NCBI GenBank assembly: GCA_030737835.1
Contig: CM060852.1
Coordinates: 22,801,868-22,865,867 of the forward strand
Origin: Acorus gramineus
Lineage: Eukaryota > Streptophyta > Magnoliopsida > Acorales > Acoraceae
DNA length: 64,000 nucleotides
Direction: 5' to 3'
Position numbers and translations under genes: made by a program. How positions within the stretch are numbered: the first letter of the stretch is position 1; the number at the start of each line of letters is the position of its first letter. Below are positions 52,201 through 62,149 of this stretch, piece by piece. The notes beneath the pieces are model-generated. The model was not told where the DNA came from and did no database searches. It worked only from the letters and a program-made list of their open reading frames with translations.

Positions 52201-53352
52201 TGCTGATTTGCTTGAGTTGTTAATGCTGATTTGCAAAATATGTTGGAGATATAATTGCAAAATCTGTTAGAGATCTTGTTGATTTGTTGGAGATGTCAAA
52301 GCTGATTTGAAGATTTTATTGATTTGGTAGATCATTTTTAGAAGTTTTGATGAAGCTTTGAATGCTAATTCCTTCTCCAATTTATAACCTGCCAAATTTA
52401 AATACTGCCAAATTTAGATTTCTGAATTTTAAAATATGGCTCTATATGAAAAATATGATAATGCATATTAATTGTATAAATATTGTCAATTTGTGCAAAA
52501 TATGCTTTGAATATAAAGAATAGAAACTTCCCTAATATGCATGTATATATGAATAATTACATAGGGAAATATTCCAAAACAACTCTTAAAAGCATATAAA
52601 AATATGTTCTTTTGAATATCTAACACTTACCATCATATATGTCATGTTGATCCTATGGTTTGGTGGGCTACTGATTGTAGGAGAAATGCTTTGCATTGTG
52701 ATGTGATGTGGAGTCTTGCATACAAAAGTTTGGGTTTGCTTTTACTTCTGTTGTAAAGGGTGAACCAATCTCATGCTTTTTCAATATAGCTTTTGGCCTT
52801 TTGTCGACCTGTTTCTCTGTCCCATAAAAAGACACGAAATGTTTGCTTTCGAAAATGAATTTTTCCAATAGTTTCAGTTACACCATAATTGCATAACATA
52901 TCATTCAATTTTAGCATGTTGCAGTACAAAACCTTATTCCTGGTGATAGTTTACATAAAAATTATTTATAGAATATCTTAAAACTTCTCCTTGGTTACAG
53001 TTATTAGATACCAATAAAATGGCATCACTATTCATCCACTTCTTCCATCTGGTTTCCTATCTGTACCAGGAAGTCATTGCATCATATCCCTCACACACCA
53101 AAATTTCACCATCGATGCAGGGTGGAAGACGCGATAGAGATCCTGGAATATGTTCTCAAGGTGAGGGAAGAGAAACTTGGGACCGCAAACCCCGATGTCG
53201 ATGACGAGAAGAAGAGGCTGGCCGAACTCCTAAAGGAGGCGGGCAGAGCCCGGAACAGGAAAGCAAAGTCACTCGAGAATCTACTCGACACCAACTCTCA
53301 GAGGATGAAAAAAGAAGGTACAAAGAGGTGGGCTGGATTGGGTTTCAAGTAA
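49246..53352 (+). CDS. Kinesin-light-chain-related TPR protein (KLCR/CMU type)
   Basis: Exons 49246-50801 and 53121-53352 give 595 residues. The protein starts MPGLVSLKTPPDAPPLR, the signature of plant KLCR1-like (CMU) proteins. These sit on cortical microtubules, keep cellulose synthase tracks in place, and bridge IQD proteins and kinesins. After a Ser/Pro/Arg-rich, disordered N-terminus (to about residue 75), TPR units follow to about residue 540, for example LGQLDRSIECYEKGL, FDEAVFSYQKAL and GRYGEARNSFESAV. Exon 2 completes the last TPR (VEDAIEILEYVLKVREEKLG) and ends in a basic tail. Exon 1 is strikingly GC-rich, while exon 2 and the intron are not. The start is the only in-frame ATG with this N-terminus. 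The 2.3-kb intron carries a solo LTR. The exact paralogue (1, 2 or 3) is not decided. Confidence 0.93.
51377..52625. mobile_element. Solo LTR in the KLCR intron
   Basis: A 1249-bp block with TGTTGG...TCTAACA ends and a perfect 5-bp duplication CTTAC (51372-51376 and 52626-52630). It carries no coding region, so it is an LTR left after internal recombination. The AGGGGTCGAATCCACAGGGA motif at 51458 is common in plant LTR-type repeats. An intact duplication suggests a fairly recent insertion. Family unknown. Confidence 0.75.
52077..52147. repeat. 24-bp unit repeated three times in the solo LTR
   Basis: GGCTGAATGCAGAGATGCCT with a CCTT tail occurs three times in a row; the first copy differs in the last bases. 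It lies in the middle of the solo LTR. Confidence 0.85.
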
Positions 53353-54349
53353 GTATAAACAAATCTTTGATTTCTCTCCTCCTCGACTTGTAGCATAGAA
53401 GCACTGTAAAGGTCAGCTAGGGATTTGGTGTTTTTTTAATTGCATTCATGTTTTTCACCTTTTTTTTTTCTCTAAATTTCCTCCAAGCATTTGATTATTA
53501 TTTGTTTATCTTCTGATCTGATTGTGCATTGAAAATGAGTGTGCGTGTGGTTGAGTGAAGCGCATGGTTTGTGTGCTGGGGAATAAAAGTTGTTCTTTGT
53601 TCAATGTTCAGCATTGTTATGTCCTTTTATATATGTGTGTTGGATTTGTTTGAATTCTTCGTTTAGAAAAAAAAAATTATCTCAAGAGTCTCTTTAACAG
53701 CCTGGGTTAGCAAAAAAGAAAGAAAGAATGGTATTGCATTTGCATCATTGCACCAACCACTGACATCATGATGTTGGATATTTTCAACAATTTTATATAA
53801 AAAAGTTTAAAAAGTTGGGTTTTAGTGGTCCTATGGAAAGATGAAAGCTTTACTCCCATATCAATTGTTTGAAAAATAGTTTAAGGATTTGTAAGTTGAG
53901 CTCATTCTATTCTCTTTTTTGGTGGACTTGTAGCACCACCACCAGCAATTGAGTGAAAATAAAGGCCTCCTATTCCATGTATACTTTGAATTTAAATGGA
54001 GAGTCTGAATTGAACGATGATCCATACAAAGTCATAGTAGACTAGTGTAGCAAAAAGAAATGATTTTTCAGAAGCCTTGCACAAGTAAAATCTTTAAACA
54101 GATTTGAATGAATTGAAAGCTTTTCACACTATGCATGTTGTAAAAATCTCTAATAATCAAGCAGTGACAAATTTGAACTTTCTTAATCCATAAAAAAAAA
54201 GAAAAAAACAAAGGAAAAGAAAAAGAAAAAAAAATTTCTTCCCCTCACGCAATCTTTCATGGAATCATGTAAATCAGTCTTTGGCATTTTTAGATGTATT
54301 GGAACTGATTTATTTCATTTGTTTAACGTATGAAATTTGTGACATTTTA

Positions 54350-54525
54350 AGGGTGTGTTTGTTTGCGCGATTGCAAAACTGATTTGGTAGAAAAAAAAAT
54401 TTGACACTATTTACCTGAACTCTTTCTGCAGGAAACTGCTACAGTAAAAAATGTTTGGTTGCACGATTACAGAAACAATTTCTTGTAATCGTAAAAGTTG
54501 TATAATCGTGCAACTAAACGCACTC
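54350..54525. mobile_element. Small Harbinger-type MITE
   Basis: 176 bp from AGGGTGTGTTTGTTTGCGCG to AACTAAACGCACTC, with TTA on both sides (54347-54349, 54526-54528). The inside repeats GATTRCA/TGTAATC words and would form a hairpin. Confidence 0.7.
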
Positions 54526-56084
54526 TTAGACGTTTTAAAATTGATGAGACTTCTATGTATGCATTAGTGATTACTAATCCCAACCACCTTGCACTTCAAT
54601 AGGAACAAAACCATTTAAGAAGGATCTTCATAAAGTAAAAAACATCTTGGACCACAACCCCTCTTGAAGAAATCAATCCTAAAAGTTAGCCATAAGTGTA
54701 TATATACAAAATATACACACACATATTTGTGTGTGTATATTTATCTAACGAAATATATATTTTTATAAAAAAATGATATACATATTCGAATATATTAAAT
54801 TTATATATTTTTATACTTTTGTGATAGGATATATATTGACATAATGAAATACATAGATAATTAAATCTTTCATATACTGTGTTAGATTGTATCCCTAGGA
54901 GCACCCTTAGCGTATAAGAGTATCTCAAGGGGGGGGGGGGGGGTGGTTATTCAGCTCCTTCAACTATTTAGGTGAATGTAGAGAGATTTAATTGAGTTGA
55001 GAGAGATGACTGAAAAATGATATGAATTTATTTATAATCTAACATTAAAATATAGATGTTAAAATGCGACTGTTAAGATGTAGCTGTTAAAATATGACTG
55101 TAAAAAAAGAGCCATTAAAATATGACAGTTAAGATATAGAAAATAAAGTATTATCATTAATATTTTTTTGTGACTTTAAATTTATAATTAATTTGAATCT
55201 TTTTAAAAAAATATTAATAAAATATTATTTTAGAAGCCATTGAAGGAGTATGGTTAGAGTGAGCACTGTAATCAAAAGACTCTTTAACTATGTATTTATA
55301 CAGTTGTACCATACTCCATCAAATGAAGAAAGCATTTGCAAAGCATGGTTGTAGATATTCTAAGAGCCTTGAACAATAGAGTTCTTCATTGATGATAACT
55401 AAGAAGGGATGGTCTCTATAAAAATAAATAAAGTTTCTCTGAGAGGGCATTTTAAAAGATGAACCATAACTTATAGGAGGTGGGGGGTCATTTCATTAAT
55501 CAATGAAATACAAGTATGTGATGGAGACTACAAACAATTCAATTCATCACACTCTACATTAATGTCTCGAGTTGGTCCCATTAATAAGTCTCTAGTTGGT
55601 CCCATTTGAAGTCAGCCATCCTACATGTACTTGTTTATTTATTTATTTTGGTGATGATGATCAGCCTGTTCACCTTATTTAATTTAAATTATATTTTAAT
55701 CCTCGTATAGAAGAGACTAAATAAAATAAGAAGGTAAAAAATCAAACTTTCGAGTAGGATTATGTTAGACATCTCCTTTTATGACCCATCTCCAGACTCA
55801 GCTGTTTTGATTTATTTTTTTAAATAATAATATACATTATCTAATAATATATGTATTTTTTTAAAAATAAAATATACTTCTCGATTATTGGGATTATTGT
55901 ATTGTATACAACACTATTGTTGTGTATAAATAATTGGATAATTTTTTATGGATCGTAGACAGGACTACAAAAGAAAATGTCTTTTAGTGTTTAAATTCAA
56001 AATAAAAACGTGTGCGGGCCTGCAAACGGAGCTAATTCATAATTCCTTTCCTTGAGGCACATGCTTTGTTTGGGCCTAATTGGG

Positions 56085-56241
56085 CCTTCAATATGCTTTT
56101 CATTGAGTCATAAGCCAGGTCCTTAATTGCATTTCATTGAGTCACAAAAACCAAACAAATCCTTAATTGCATTTTCATTGAGTCACAAAAACCAAACAAA
56201 TCCTTAATTGCATTTTCATTGAGTCACAAAAACCAAACAAA
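56085..56241. repeat. Tandem array of a ~40-bp unit
   Basis: Three near-identical units begin CCTTAATTGCATTT at 56121, 56161 and 56202, and a diverged fourth precedes them at about 56085. Each unit contains CATTGAGTCACAAAAACC. Confidence 0.9.
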
Positions 56242-57647
56242 ATAAGGGGTGCCTGCGAGGGCTCAAATAGCAGCCTCTACTGTTGGTCTACCGAATGATC
56301 GTATACGTAGGTGGATCATCCCATATATTGACTTTTATACATATATGTATACAGGAAGTAAAATAGAGAAATACTTTTGATAGTGTATCCACTTTTTTGA
56401 CAATTTCTTCGTTATGTGCTAAATGCAAAACTGATGATGGATTTATGATGTTCTCGCAATTGTTGGTCCCATGTAAAACATGATTTTCATCAATGGACAT
56501 TTGCCTATTGCATCTTGTCACTTTGTAAGCAATCATAGAAATGTCTCAATCTTTGTATCTTCTAATATCCCAAAACCAATGGAAAGTGGACTACAAAAAA
56601 AATGATATGTGATCCAGTTGTTATATGATGCAAAAATTAATCAATATTGATGCTATTAGTATAAGTTATATTGAACACAACTACATTAACAAAGTGAGTA
56701 TAAGCTTTTCTTGTACTCTCATCTATTTTAAAAACAATGTGCCAATATATCCACTTCATATGCAAATTAATGAGAATAATTCATTCTATTCCAGCTTTGT
56801 TTTGAAAGAATTAATAAGCATTTGAACATCATTCTCCCATTTCATTCTAAACTTTATCATATCCTTCGGAACCTAAAGCCAGTAGAGTCATTGTAATATG
56901 TATTTGCTCCTTGAAATACATAAATTAAGGACTAATGTGCACCAACTTTACGGAATATCAACAAATATGTTTTACGAGTAGCGGACAATATATCAATGTG
57001 ACCCCTATTTTTTTCATTTTGAGGGCTGTAACACAATTTTTTTTTCAGCCCCAATTCTAATCTTATACGCGTCAATAGAAAATTAACAAAGCACATACTC
57101 AAATTAACGAGGTATATGTTTTAATAGAAATTTTTTACATTTTTTATAAATGCATCCATGCAATTCATTAGTGTATATGTTTCATTTTTTATAAAAGCAT
57201 GTACCTCGTTGTATAAGGTGTATTATTTTTAAAAATTCAAAACACATATAGACTGAAATTGAGGTTGAAAATGGAGCTTGTATGTAACATTATCCTTTCA
57301 TTTTCACCCCTCTTATATGTCAGTTTCTTAGTGAGGAAATTTCTATTAACCTCTAAGATATCTTCGAATCCTCTGGACATATAATTTCTCTTTTGTAAAT
57401 TTCTTTTGTCCCCTTATATGATATCTCATAGATGTTTTTTGAATACCAAATCTTACTATTTTAGCAATATAGGTGTAAAATTTCAACCTTTGCAAGGTTT
57501 CAAAACACATTTCAATAACTAGCCTTCTATTGTATGGAATTCAAACCCGCTTTCAAATTCCATACAATTGTTACTCAAAAGTCAAAACATTCAACAACCT
57601 CGACTTACAAATACCCATCTGTTTGAAATTTTAAACAAAACAATCTA

Positions 57648-58047
57648 GGGTGTTTAGCAGTTATATGATTTATCACTTTAAATAAACACTTATTTCTTAT
57701 TTGTATGTTTGTTTTAAGTGTTTATTATAATTACTTATTGAAGAATAAATATTTTTCTTAATAAGTAAACAGTATGACGTTTATTTAAAAAACAGTTTAC
57801 TTCATATTGTTTACTTATTTGTTGTTAAAAGATCATTTTACCCATAATTTTTCTATTTTATAGAAAGTGGTGAACCAAATTTCAATAATTTTTTTTTATA
57901 AAATGGACATAAATACTCTTCTATAAGCACCACAAATATTTTTTTTTTGTCGAACCAAATAGTTTTTCACTTAAAATATCAACACTTATATTATTTGTAT
58001 TTATAAATCAGTATTTAAAATCAGCAATCCATCGAAACAAATGCCCC
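57648..58047. mobile_element. MITE-like repeat
   Basis: It begins GGGTGTTTAGCAG and ends CGAAACAAATGCCCCCC, an imperfect inverted pair of PIF/Harbinger style. The inside is AT-rich with TAAATAAACACTTA and AAGTGTTTATTA in inverse orientation. No clear target duplication. Confidence 0.45.
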
Positions 58048-58748
58048 CCCGAAAGCGCTTCACTTTCAATCTCACCTCTGCATATCCGTTCCAAATGAAA
58101 TATTTTTATGCCATCTCACAGGGGGTTTCTAAAATGACGGGGGTTTCTAAAAATTATGCACCCCTTTCATTTTAGAAACACCATCCCTTTCTATCCCACC
58201 CCTAAAAGCCAAACAGTTCTTTACCTCATGTATAGCCCTTGTGCTGTTGTGCAAGCCTCATTGATTTCTTTTTTAAAAAAATTATGTATTTTTTTATTGA
58301 AATACATTTTATCATATGAATTAAAATATATATTTATCTATAAACACAAATGTATATTTTTTTTTGAAAAAATGAAAAAATTAATGTCACAATATATACT
58401 GTGCTATCGTAGTGTCAGACATAGACCCACATCCAGATATTAAAAATTAGAAAAAGATACATCTAGCCCCCATTGCAGTCCATACCAAATTATACAATCT
58501 TCATTTGAAGTATATATTGTTATATGAAATGATCTATATACTAAAATACAATAGTGTACATTTTTTCCAGTTAAAAAAAAATCATTTCATATATTATGAT
58601 AGAGGTTATACACTATGATATCACAATATATATTGCACTGTCATAATATATTAGGTTACAAACGGGGTTGTATGTATCAGAGCTTTTAAAAATTTGGTCT
58701 AAAGGCCCACGGTAAACAGGAGGAATTGAACCTTAAGAATTCCCATAA

Positions 58749-58846
58749 AATGCACCGGATTCCATCAGAACTTCGAAGTTAGGCGTGCTTGGGCGAGAGT
58801 AGTACTAGGATGGGTGACCTCCTGGGAAGTCCTCATGTTGCACCCC
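58749..58846 (+). pseudogene. 5S rRNA-derived fragment 1 (5'-truncated)
   Basis: From AATGCACCGGATTCCATC to GTTGCACCCC this follows plant 5S rRNA closely, but the first 22 or so bases are missing. The internal promoter parts (GCGTGCTTGGGCGAGAG and GGATGGGTGACCTCC) are intact, so RNA polymerase III factors could still recognise it. Confidence 0.85.
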
Positions 58847-58915
58847 ACAAAAAAAAAAACTGTTACCACGCGGTTAAGGCTACCCACCTCTTGGTGGATC
58901 TTACCCAAATTTTTT

Positions 58916-59029
58916 GGGTGCGATCATATCAGCACTAATGCACCGGATTCCATCAGAACTCCGAAGTTAAGCGTGCTTGGGTGAGAGTAGTACTATGAAC
59001 CTCCTGCGAAGTCCTTGTGTTGCACCCCA
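58916..59029 (+). pseudogene. 5S rRNA-derived copy 2 (internal deletion)
   Basis: It starts at the true 5S 5' end (GGGTGCGATCATATCAGC) and ends GTTGCACCCC. Between TAGTACTA and ACCTCCTG it lacks most of GGATGGGTG, the C-box core, so it is probably inactive. A 69-bp spacer separates it from copy 1, much shorter than ordinary 5S spacers. Confidence 0.85.
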
Positions 59030-59046
59030 CCAAATAGAAAGGGAAA

Positions 59047-60450
59047 ATGGTCGGAGGCGCAACTAGGGGGTGGACGGTGGTTAATCGGAAGAGGCGCGGA
59101 TCGATGGGAGTTTCTGCTAGTCCTTCGTCGCGGCGGAGTGACGAACGCTGTTTCAGGTGCCTGTGTTTTGGTCACCACGCTTGGGAATGCAGGGACCCTC
59201 CGAGATGTTGGCGATGCGGTAAATCCGGCCATCGCAGCCCAGCCTGTTTTGGTGCCTATTCAAGTGTGGGGGTAGGGGGGTTTCTCCGAAGAAAGGAAGG
59301 TTTGGAAAGGGGGGTCATGGAGAGGTTGGTGCTTCCGTTGCCGCCGATGGGGTGTCGGGTTGGGGACGTATCGGTGGCGGGACCATCTGGTCCTAGAGTT
59401 CCAGTGGTGAGACCGCCTGTCTCTAGAGTTCCGGCAGTGTCGATCCCCTGGTCCCCTGACCTGGAGGTCCGAGCGGAAAGATTCAGTCGAAGTGCCATCC
59501 TTGAATGGAGAGGTACCGGCGATGCAGATTGGGGTATCATTTTTCAGGCGGTCTCGGTAAGGTGGAGGGATCTCCCTGTGCAGGAATGGTGGGCTCTCAG
59601 TCCGTTCAGGGCTTTGGTTAGATGCGCTTCTATTTCGGCTAGAGATGTTTTAATCCACGAAAAGGTGCTGGCCGTCCCTCGGGGGGACGTAGTCTTTATC
59701 CCCTGCGGATGCGAGATTGGGGGAGGAGAAGAGGCCCTGGGTCGAAGGACCTCAATCAAGATTTTGGGCCTTCCCCTCCTCTGGAGGACGGCGGATGTCA
59801 TCAGAAGCATTGTGGGAGCCTTTGGTCATCTCTTGGTGGCCAAGGAAGTTCCTAGTGGTTCGGAGGCCTTTCCGATGTTAGAGGCTGACGTTTGGGTGGC
59901 TCCTTCAGTGGAAATTCCATTTGAGATCCCGGTTTGTCTGGATGGTTGGTTGGTTATTGTGAGGATAGTTAAATCGTCTTCTCAGCCTCCTAGTTCGTTT
60001 GTGGAGGCGGTCCGCGGGGGTCCCAAGTCGGAAGCCAAGGGTGCAGAGGGTGATCTTCCAAGGGTTCCATCGTCGGGGAGCTATGTCCTGGAAACGGATT
60101 GCTTCCCGGACTTGGAGTCCAAGAGGCCGGGGAAGGACCCCTTCCGAGTTGTAGGTGACTCGGGTCACTTGAGGAAGGTCGATCGTAGTGAAGCTTCCAA
60201 GGCAGGTGTTCCAGTCGGGTCAGATGTCGTACCTGAGTCTGTCCAAAGGTCTATCCCCGTTGCGGTTTCTTCATCATCACGTCTTCCAGGTGGCAGGGAC
60301 GGAGTGGTAGAAAGGGGTGGTGGCGTGGTCTGTCCGCCTGTGAGAGAGTCTCCAAGTGACCAGATGGGGGTTGGTGGGACGTCGGAGGGCTCAGTGGGTC
60401 TGTACGGTGATGAGGAGAGGACGAAGGTTTTGAATTTGGAGATGGAATGA
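59047..60450 (+). CDS. LINE ORF1 (zinc-knuckle nucleic-acid-binding protein)
   Basis: An intact 467-residue frame, 17 bp after the second 5S-like unit. Residues 35-48 (CFRCLCFGHHAWEC) and 54-67 (CWRCGKSGHRSPAC) are two CX2CX4HX4C zinc knuckles, the RNA-binding signature of plant L1-type ORF1. A globular region at about residues 155-310 (for example ISARDVLIHEKVLAVPRGD) may correspond to the DUF4283-like part. The tail is Ser/Gly/Val-rich and disordered. ORF1p would coat the LINE RNA during target-primed reverse transcription. It starts at the first ATG. The expected ORF2 start with its endonuclease does not follow. Confidence 0.8.
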   Translation: MVGGATRGWTVVNRKRRGSMGVSASPSSRRSDERCFRCLCFGHHAWECRDPPRCWRCGKSGHRSPACFGAYSSVGVGGFLRRKEGLERGVMERLVLPLPPMGCRVGDVSVAGPSGPRVPVVRPPVSRVPAVSIPWSPDLEVRAERFSRSAILEWRGTGDADWGIIFQAVSVRWRDLPVQEWWALSPFRALVRCASISARDVLIHEKVLAVPRGDVVFIPCGCEIGGGEEALGRRTSIKILGLPLLWRTADVIRSIVGAFGHLLVAKEVPSGSEAFPMLEADVWVAPSVEIPFEIPVCLDGWLVIVRIVKSSSQPPSSFVEAVRGGPKSEAKGAEGDLPRVPSSGSYVLETDCFPDLESKRPGKDPFRVVGDSGHLRKVDRSEASKAGVPVGSDVVPESVQRSIPVAVSSSSRLPGGRDGVVERGGGVVCPPVRESPSDQMGVGGTSEGSVGLYGDEERTKVLNLEME

Positions 60451-60480
60451 ACGGTAATGATTTTTTTTTTAACTATTAGT

Positions 60481-60625
60481 TTACGGGTTCGGGTTGGGTT
60501 GGGTTGTGAGTGAGACCAACCCGATTTGTGAGTCAACCCGAATTGGCTAACCCGAACCCGAACCCGATTTGGTCAACCCAACTCATGTAAAAATCGGGTT
60601 CAACCCGACCCAAGTTGCAGCCCTA
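60481..60625. mobile_element. Truncated hAT MITE related to the one at 9028
   Basis: GGGTTCGGGTTGGG-type tracts end in AAGTTGCAGCCCTA, the same right terminus as the 9028-9745 element. The left end is missing. It lies directly after LINE ORF1. Confidence 0.7.
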
Positions 60626-60654
60626 GTACATACTCGACTTTATTTTAAGATATG

Positions 60655-60657
<3 letters not shown>

Positions 60658-60721
<64 letters not shown>
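60658..60721. repeat. (TA)n microsatellite
   Basis: An uninterrupted run of about 32 TA units. Confidence 0.95.
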
Positions 60722-60724
<3 letters not shown>

Positions 60725-61065
60725 CCACTCCTTTGTTTTTTTACTTTCAAATCCATCCATTGCTCTTTACTCGCTAGTGTTTTTGTCCCAATACACTATA
60801 TTCTTTTTTATTGTCTTAATGTAGTCTTATATATTTCATAGGTCTTAAGTGCTTAATATTTTTATTCTCAAAATCATCATGAACGTCGGACAAAGGCCTT
60901 CCTTTAACGGATTCGGAACCTGGTGAGTTTGATGTTTTGGAGTGAGAGGGGTTTTTCTGTTTATGCATATATGTATTCTGTATTGTATAGTTTGATGTTT
61001 TGATGTTTCAAATGTATATTCCTTTTTAAGACTAATAGAGTTCCAAACAGGGGATCTCATATGCC

Positions 61066-61686
61066 ATGGCAGAGTTTCCTTGTGTCACCAACATGCAAGA
61101 CATGGAAGTCCCCGTGCAAGAAGATGAGGGGAAGAAGCGAGTCTATGGGCCGAAGGTCGGAAAAGGTCTAACCATCGATCGGACCTTCCCATGGGCTGGT
61201 ACAGAGCGTGCCATCATACGCAGCCTCGAGAGCCTTCTCTCAGCGAACATCAATACCATCACTGGCACTGTCCAATGCAAAATTTGCAAGGGGAGGCTGA
61301 AGGTCCAGTATGACATCCTCGAGAAGTTTGAGAAACTGAAAGCTTTCATTGTAGCTGAAAAGCCTAATATGCAAGATAAAAAAGCTCCTTATGCATGGAA
61401 GCATCCAAAGCGCGGTTCATGTCTCATGTGTCTTAGGCATAACACCATGGAACCACTGATCTGGCCAAAGAAGCAGGGGATCAACTGGCTGTTCTTGCTT
61501 CTTGGCCAGACAATTGGGTTTTGTAATGAAGACCAGTTGAGGTATCTCTGTAAACACAACCGGGTGGATCGCTCAGGGAATTTGGATGAGCTCATCTATA
61601 AGACATACTTCTGCCTATGGATCCCCATGAATGAGCATGGGGGCATGCTTTCATTTATACAGATCAACCCAACTAACCAGACGTAA
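61066..61686 (+). CDS. DUF7086-domain protein
   Basis: A 206-residue frame, first ATG in good context (GCCATGG). It has the plant DUF7086 pattern: CKICKGRLKVQYDI (first Cys pair, about residue 74), WKHPKRGSCLMC, then INWLFLLLGQTIGFC with LRYLCKHN and LIYKTYFCLW. The N-terminus carries GLTIDRTFPWAGTERA, also usual in the family. The function is unknown. The stop codon overlaps a GTAAGC donor (61683). Splicing to TTTCAG (ends 61798) would give an ending TERV and a stop at 61811. It sits between the two LINE pieces and beside plastid-derived scraps, so it may be a transduced or stranded copy, but its frame is intact. Confidence 0.7.
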   Translation: MAEFPCVTNMQDMEVPVQEDEGKKRVYGPKVGKGLTIDRTFPWAGTERAIIRSLESLLSANINTITGTVQCKICKGRLKVQYDILEKFEKLKAFIVAEKPNMQDKKAPYAWKHPKRGSCLMCLRHNTMEPLIWPKKQGINWLFLLLGQTIGFCNEDQLRYLCKHNRVDRSGNLDELIYKTYFCLWIPMNEHGGMLSFIQINPTNQT

Positions 61687-61723
61687 GCACTAATGAAAAA
61701 ATGAAAACGATAAATATAATGTA

Positions 61724-61745
61724 TAGGGCTATACGGACTCGAACC
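61724..61745 (-). pseudogene. Plastid trnV-UAC 3'-end fragment
   Basis: On the minus strand GGTTCGAGTCCGTATAGCCC is the 3' end (T-arm and acceptor strand) of plastid tRNA-Val(UAC) as I remember it. Only 22 bp are recognisable. The AT-rich bases to its left may be plastid spacer. It cannot work as a tRNA. Confidence 0.5.
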
Positions 61746-61837
61746 AATTTTTGTGTGATTATTAAGACTGAATTCCACATCTATGTTTTTACTTTCAGAG
61801 AAAGAGTGTAGTAGTAGTTATGTTCTTACTGAAAATG

Positions 61838-62012
61838 AAATGGGTCCTATGGAAAGTCCATCGATTCCTGGTCTCCAGTGAAAATCAAAAATATTTATCC
61901 ATTCATAATCTTCATCCAATTGGATTAATGGATCGTTCAATTGAAAGTGATAACAGAACACATGGGTCATTAAAAGGAGTTCTAGCAAGCAAATACAAAT
62001 AGTATACCACCG
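61838..62012 (-). pseudogene. Plastid ndhD fragment (nuclear plastid DNA)
   Basis: The minus strand reads [14 protein letters not shown], then [18 protein letters not shown] and [15 protein letters not shown]. This is the N-terminal region of NAD(P)H-quinone oxidoreductase chain 4 (ndhD). Only about 58 codons are present. Sequence on both sides departs from ndhD, so it is a transferred fragment and not a gene. Confidence 0.85.
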
Positions 62013-62149
62013 ATTGAGCTGTTTGATCCTTAGGAATTTTGTTCTCCAACGTATCAGATCTTCATTTTTGGTATCATTGTTGAACATGGGTTTATGTTCA
62101 GTATTTTGTTTGAAAGTTAGATATTCTCCCTTCACTTGCTCTTTTCAAA

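Larger units (their letters stand above)
53353..58680. other. Gene-poor intergenic region
   Basis: 5.3 kb of AT-rich DNA with no gene that I recognise. It contains a 176-bp MITE (54350), a G-run of about 17 at 54931, a 40-bp tandem repeat (56085-56241), another MITE-like unit (57648) and scattered poly-A/T runs. Confidence 0.6.

Noticed and set aside
58749-59029. Functional 5S rRNA genes, or a Cassandra TRIM element
   Set aside because: One unit lacks its 5' end and the other its C box; no TRIM ends or primer site were found, and a LINE ORF1 follows at once.
61838-62012. Intact ndhD gene or chloroplast contamination of the whole region
   Set aside because: Only about 58 codons match, and nuclear LINE and DUF7086 sequences lie on both sides.
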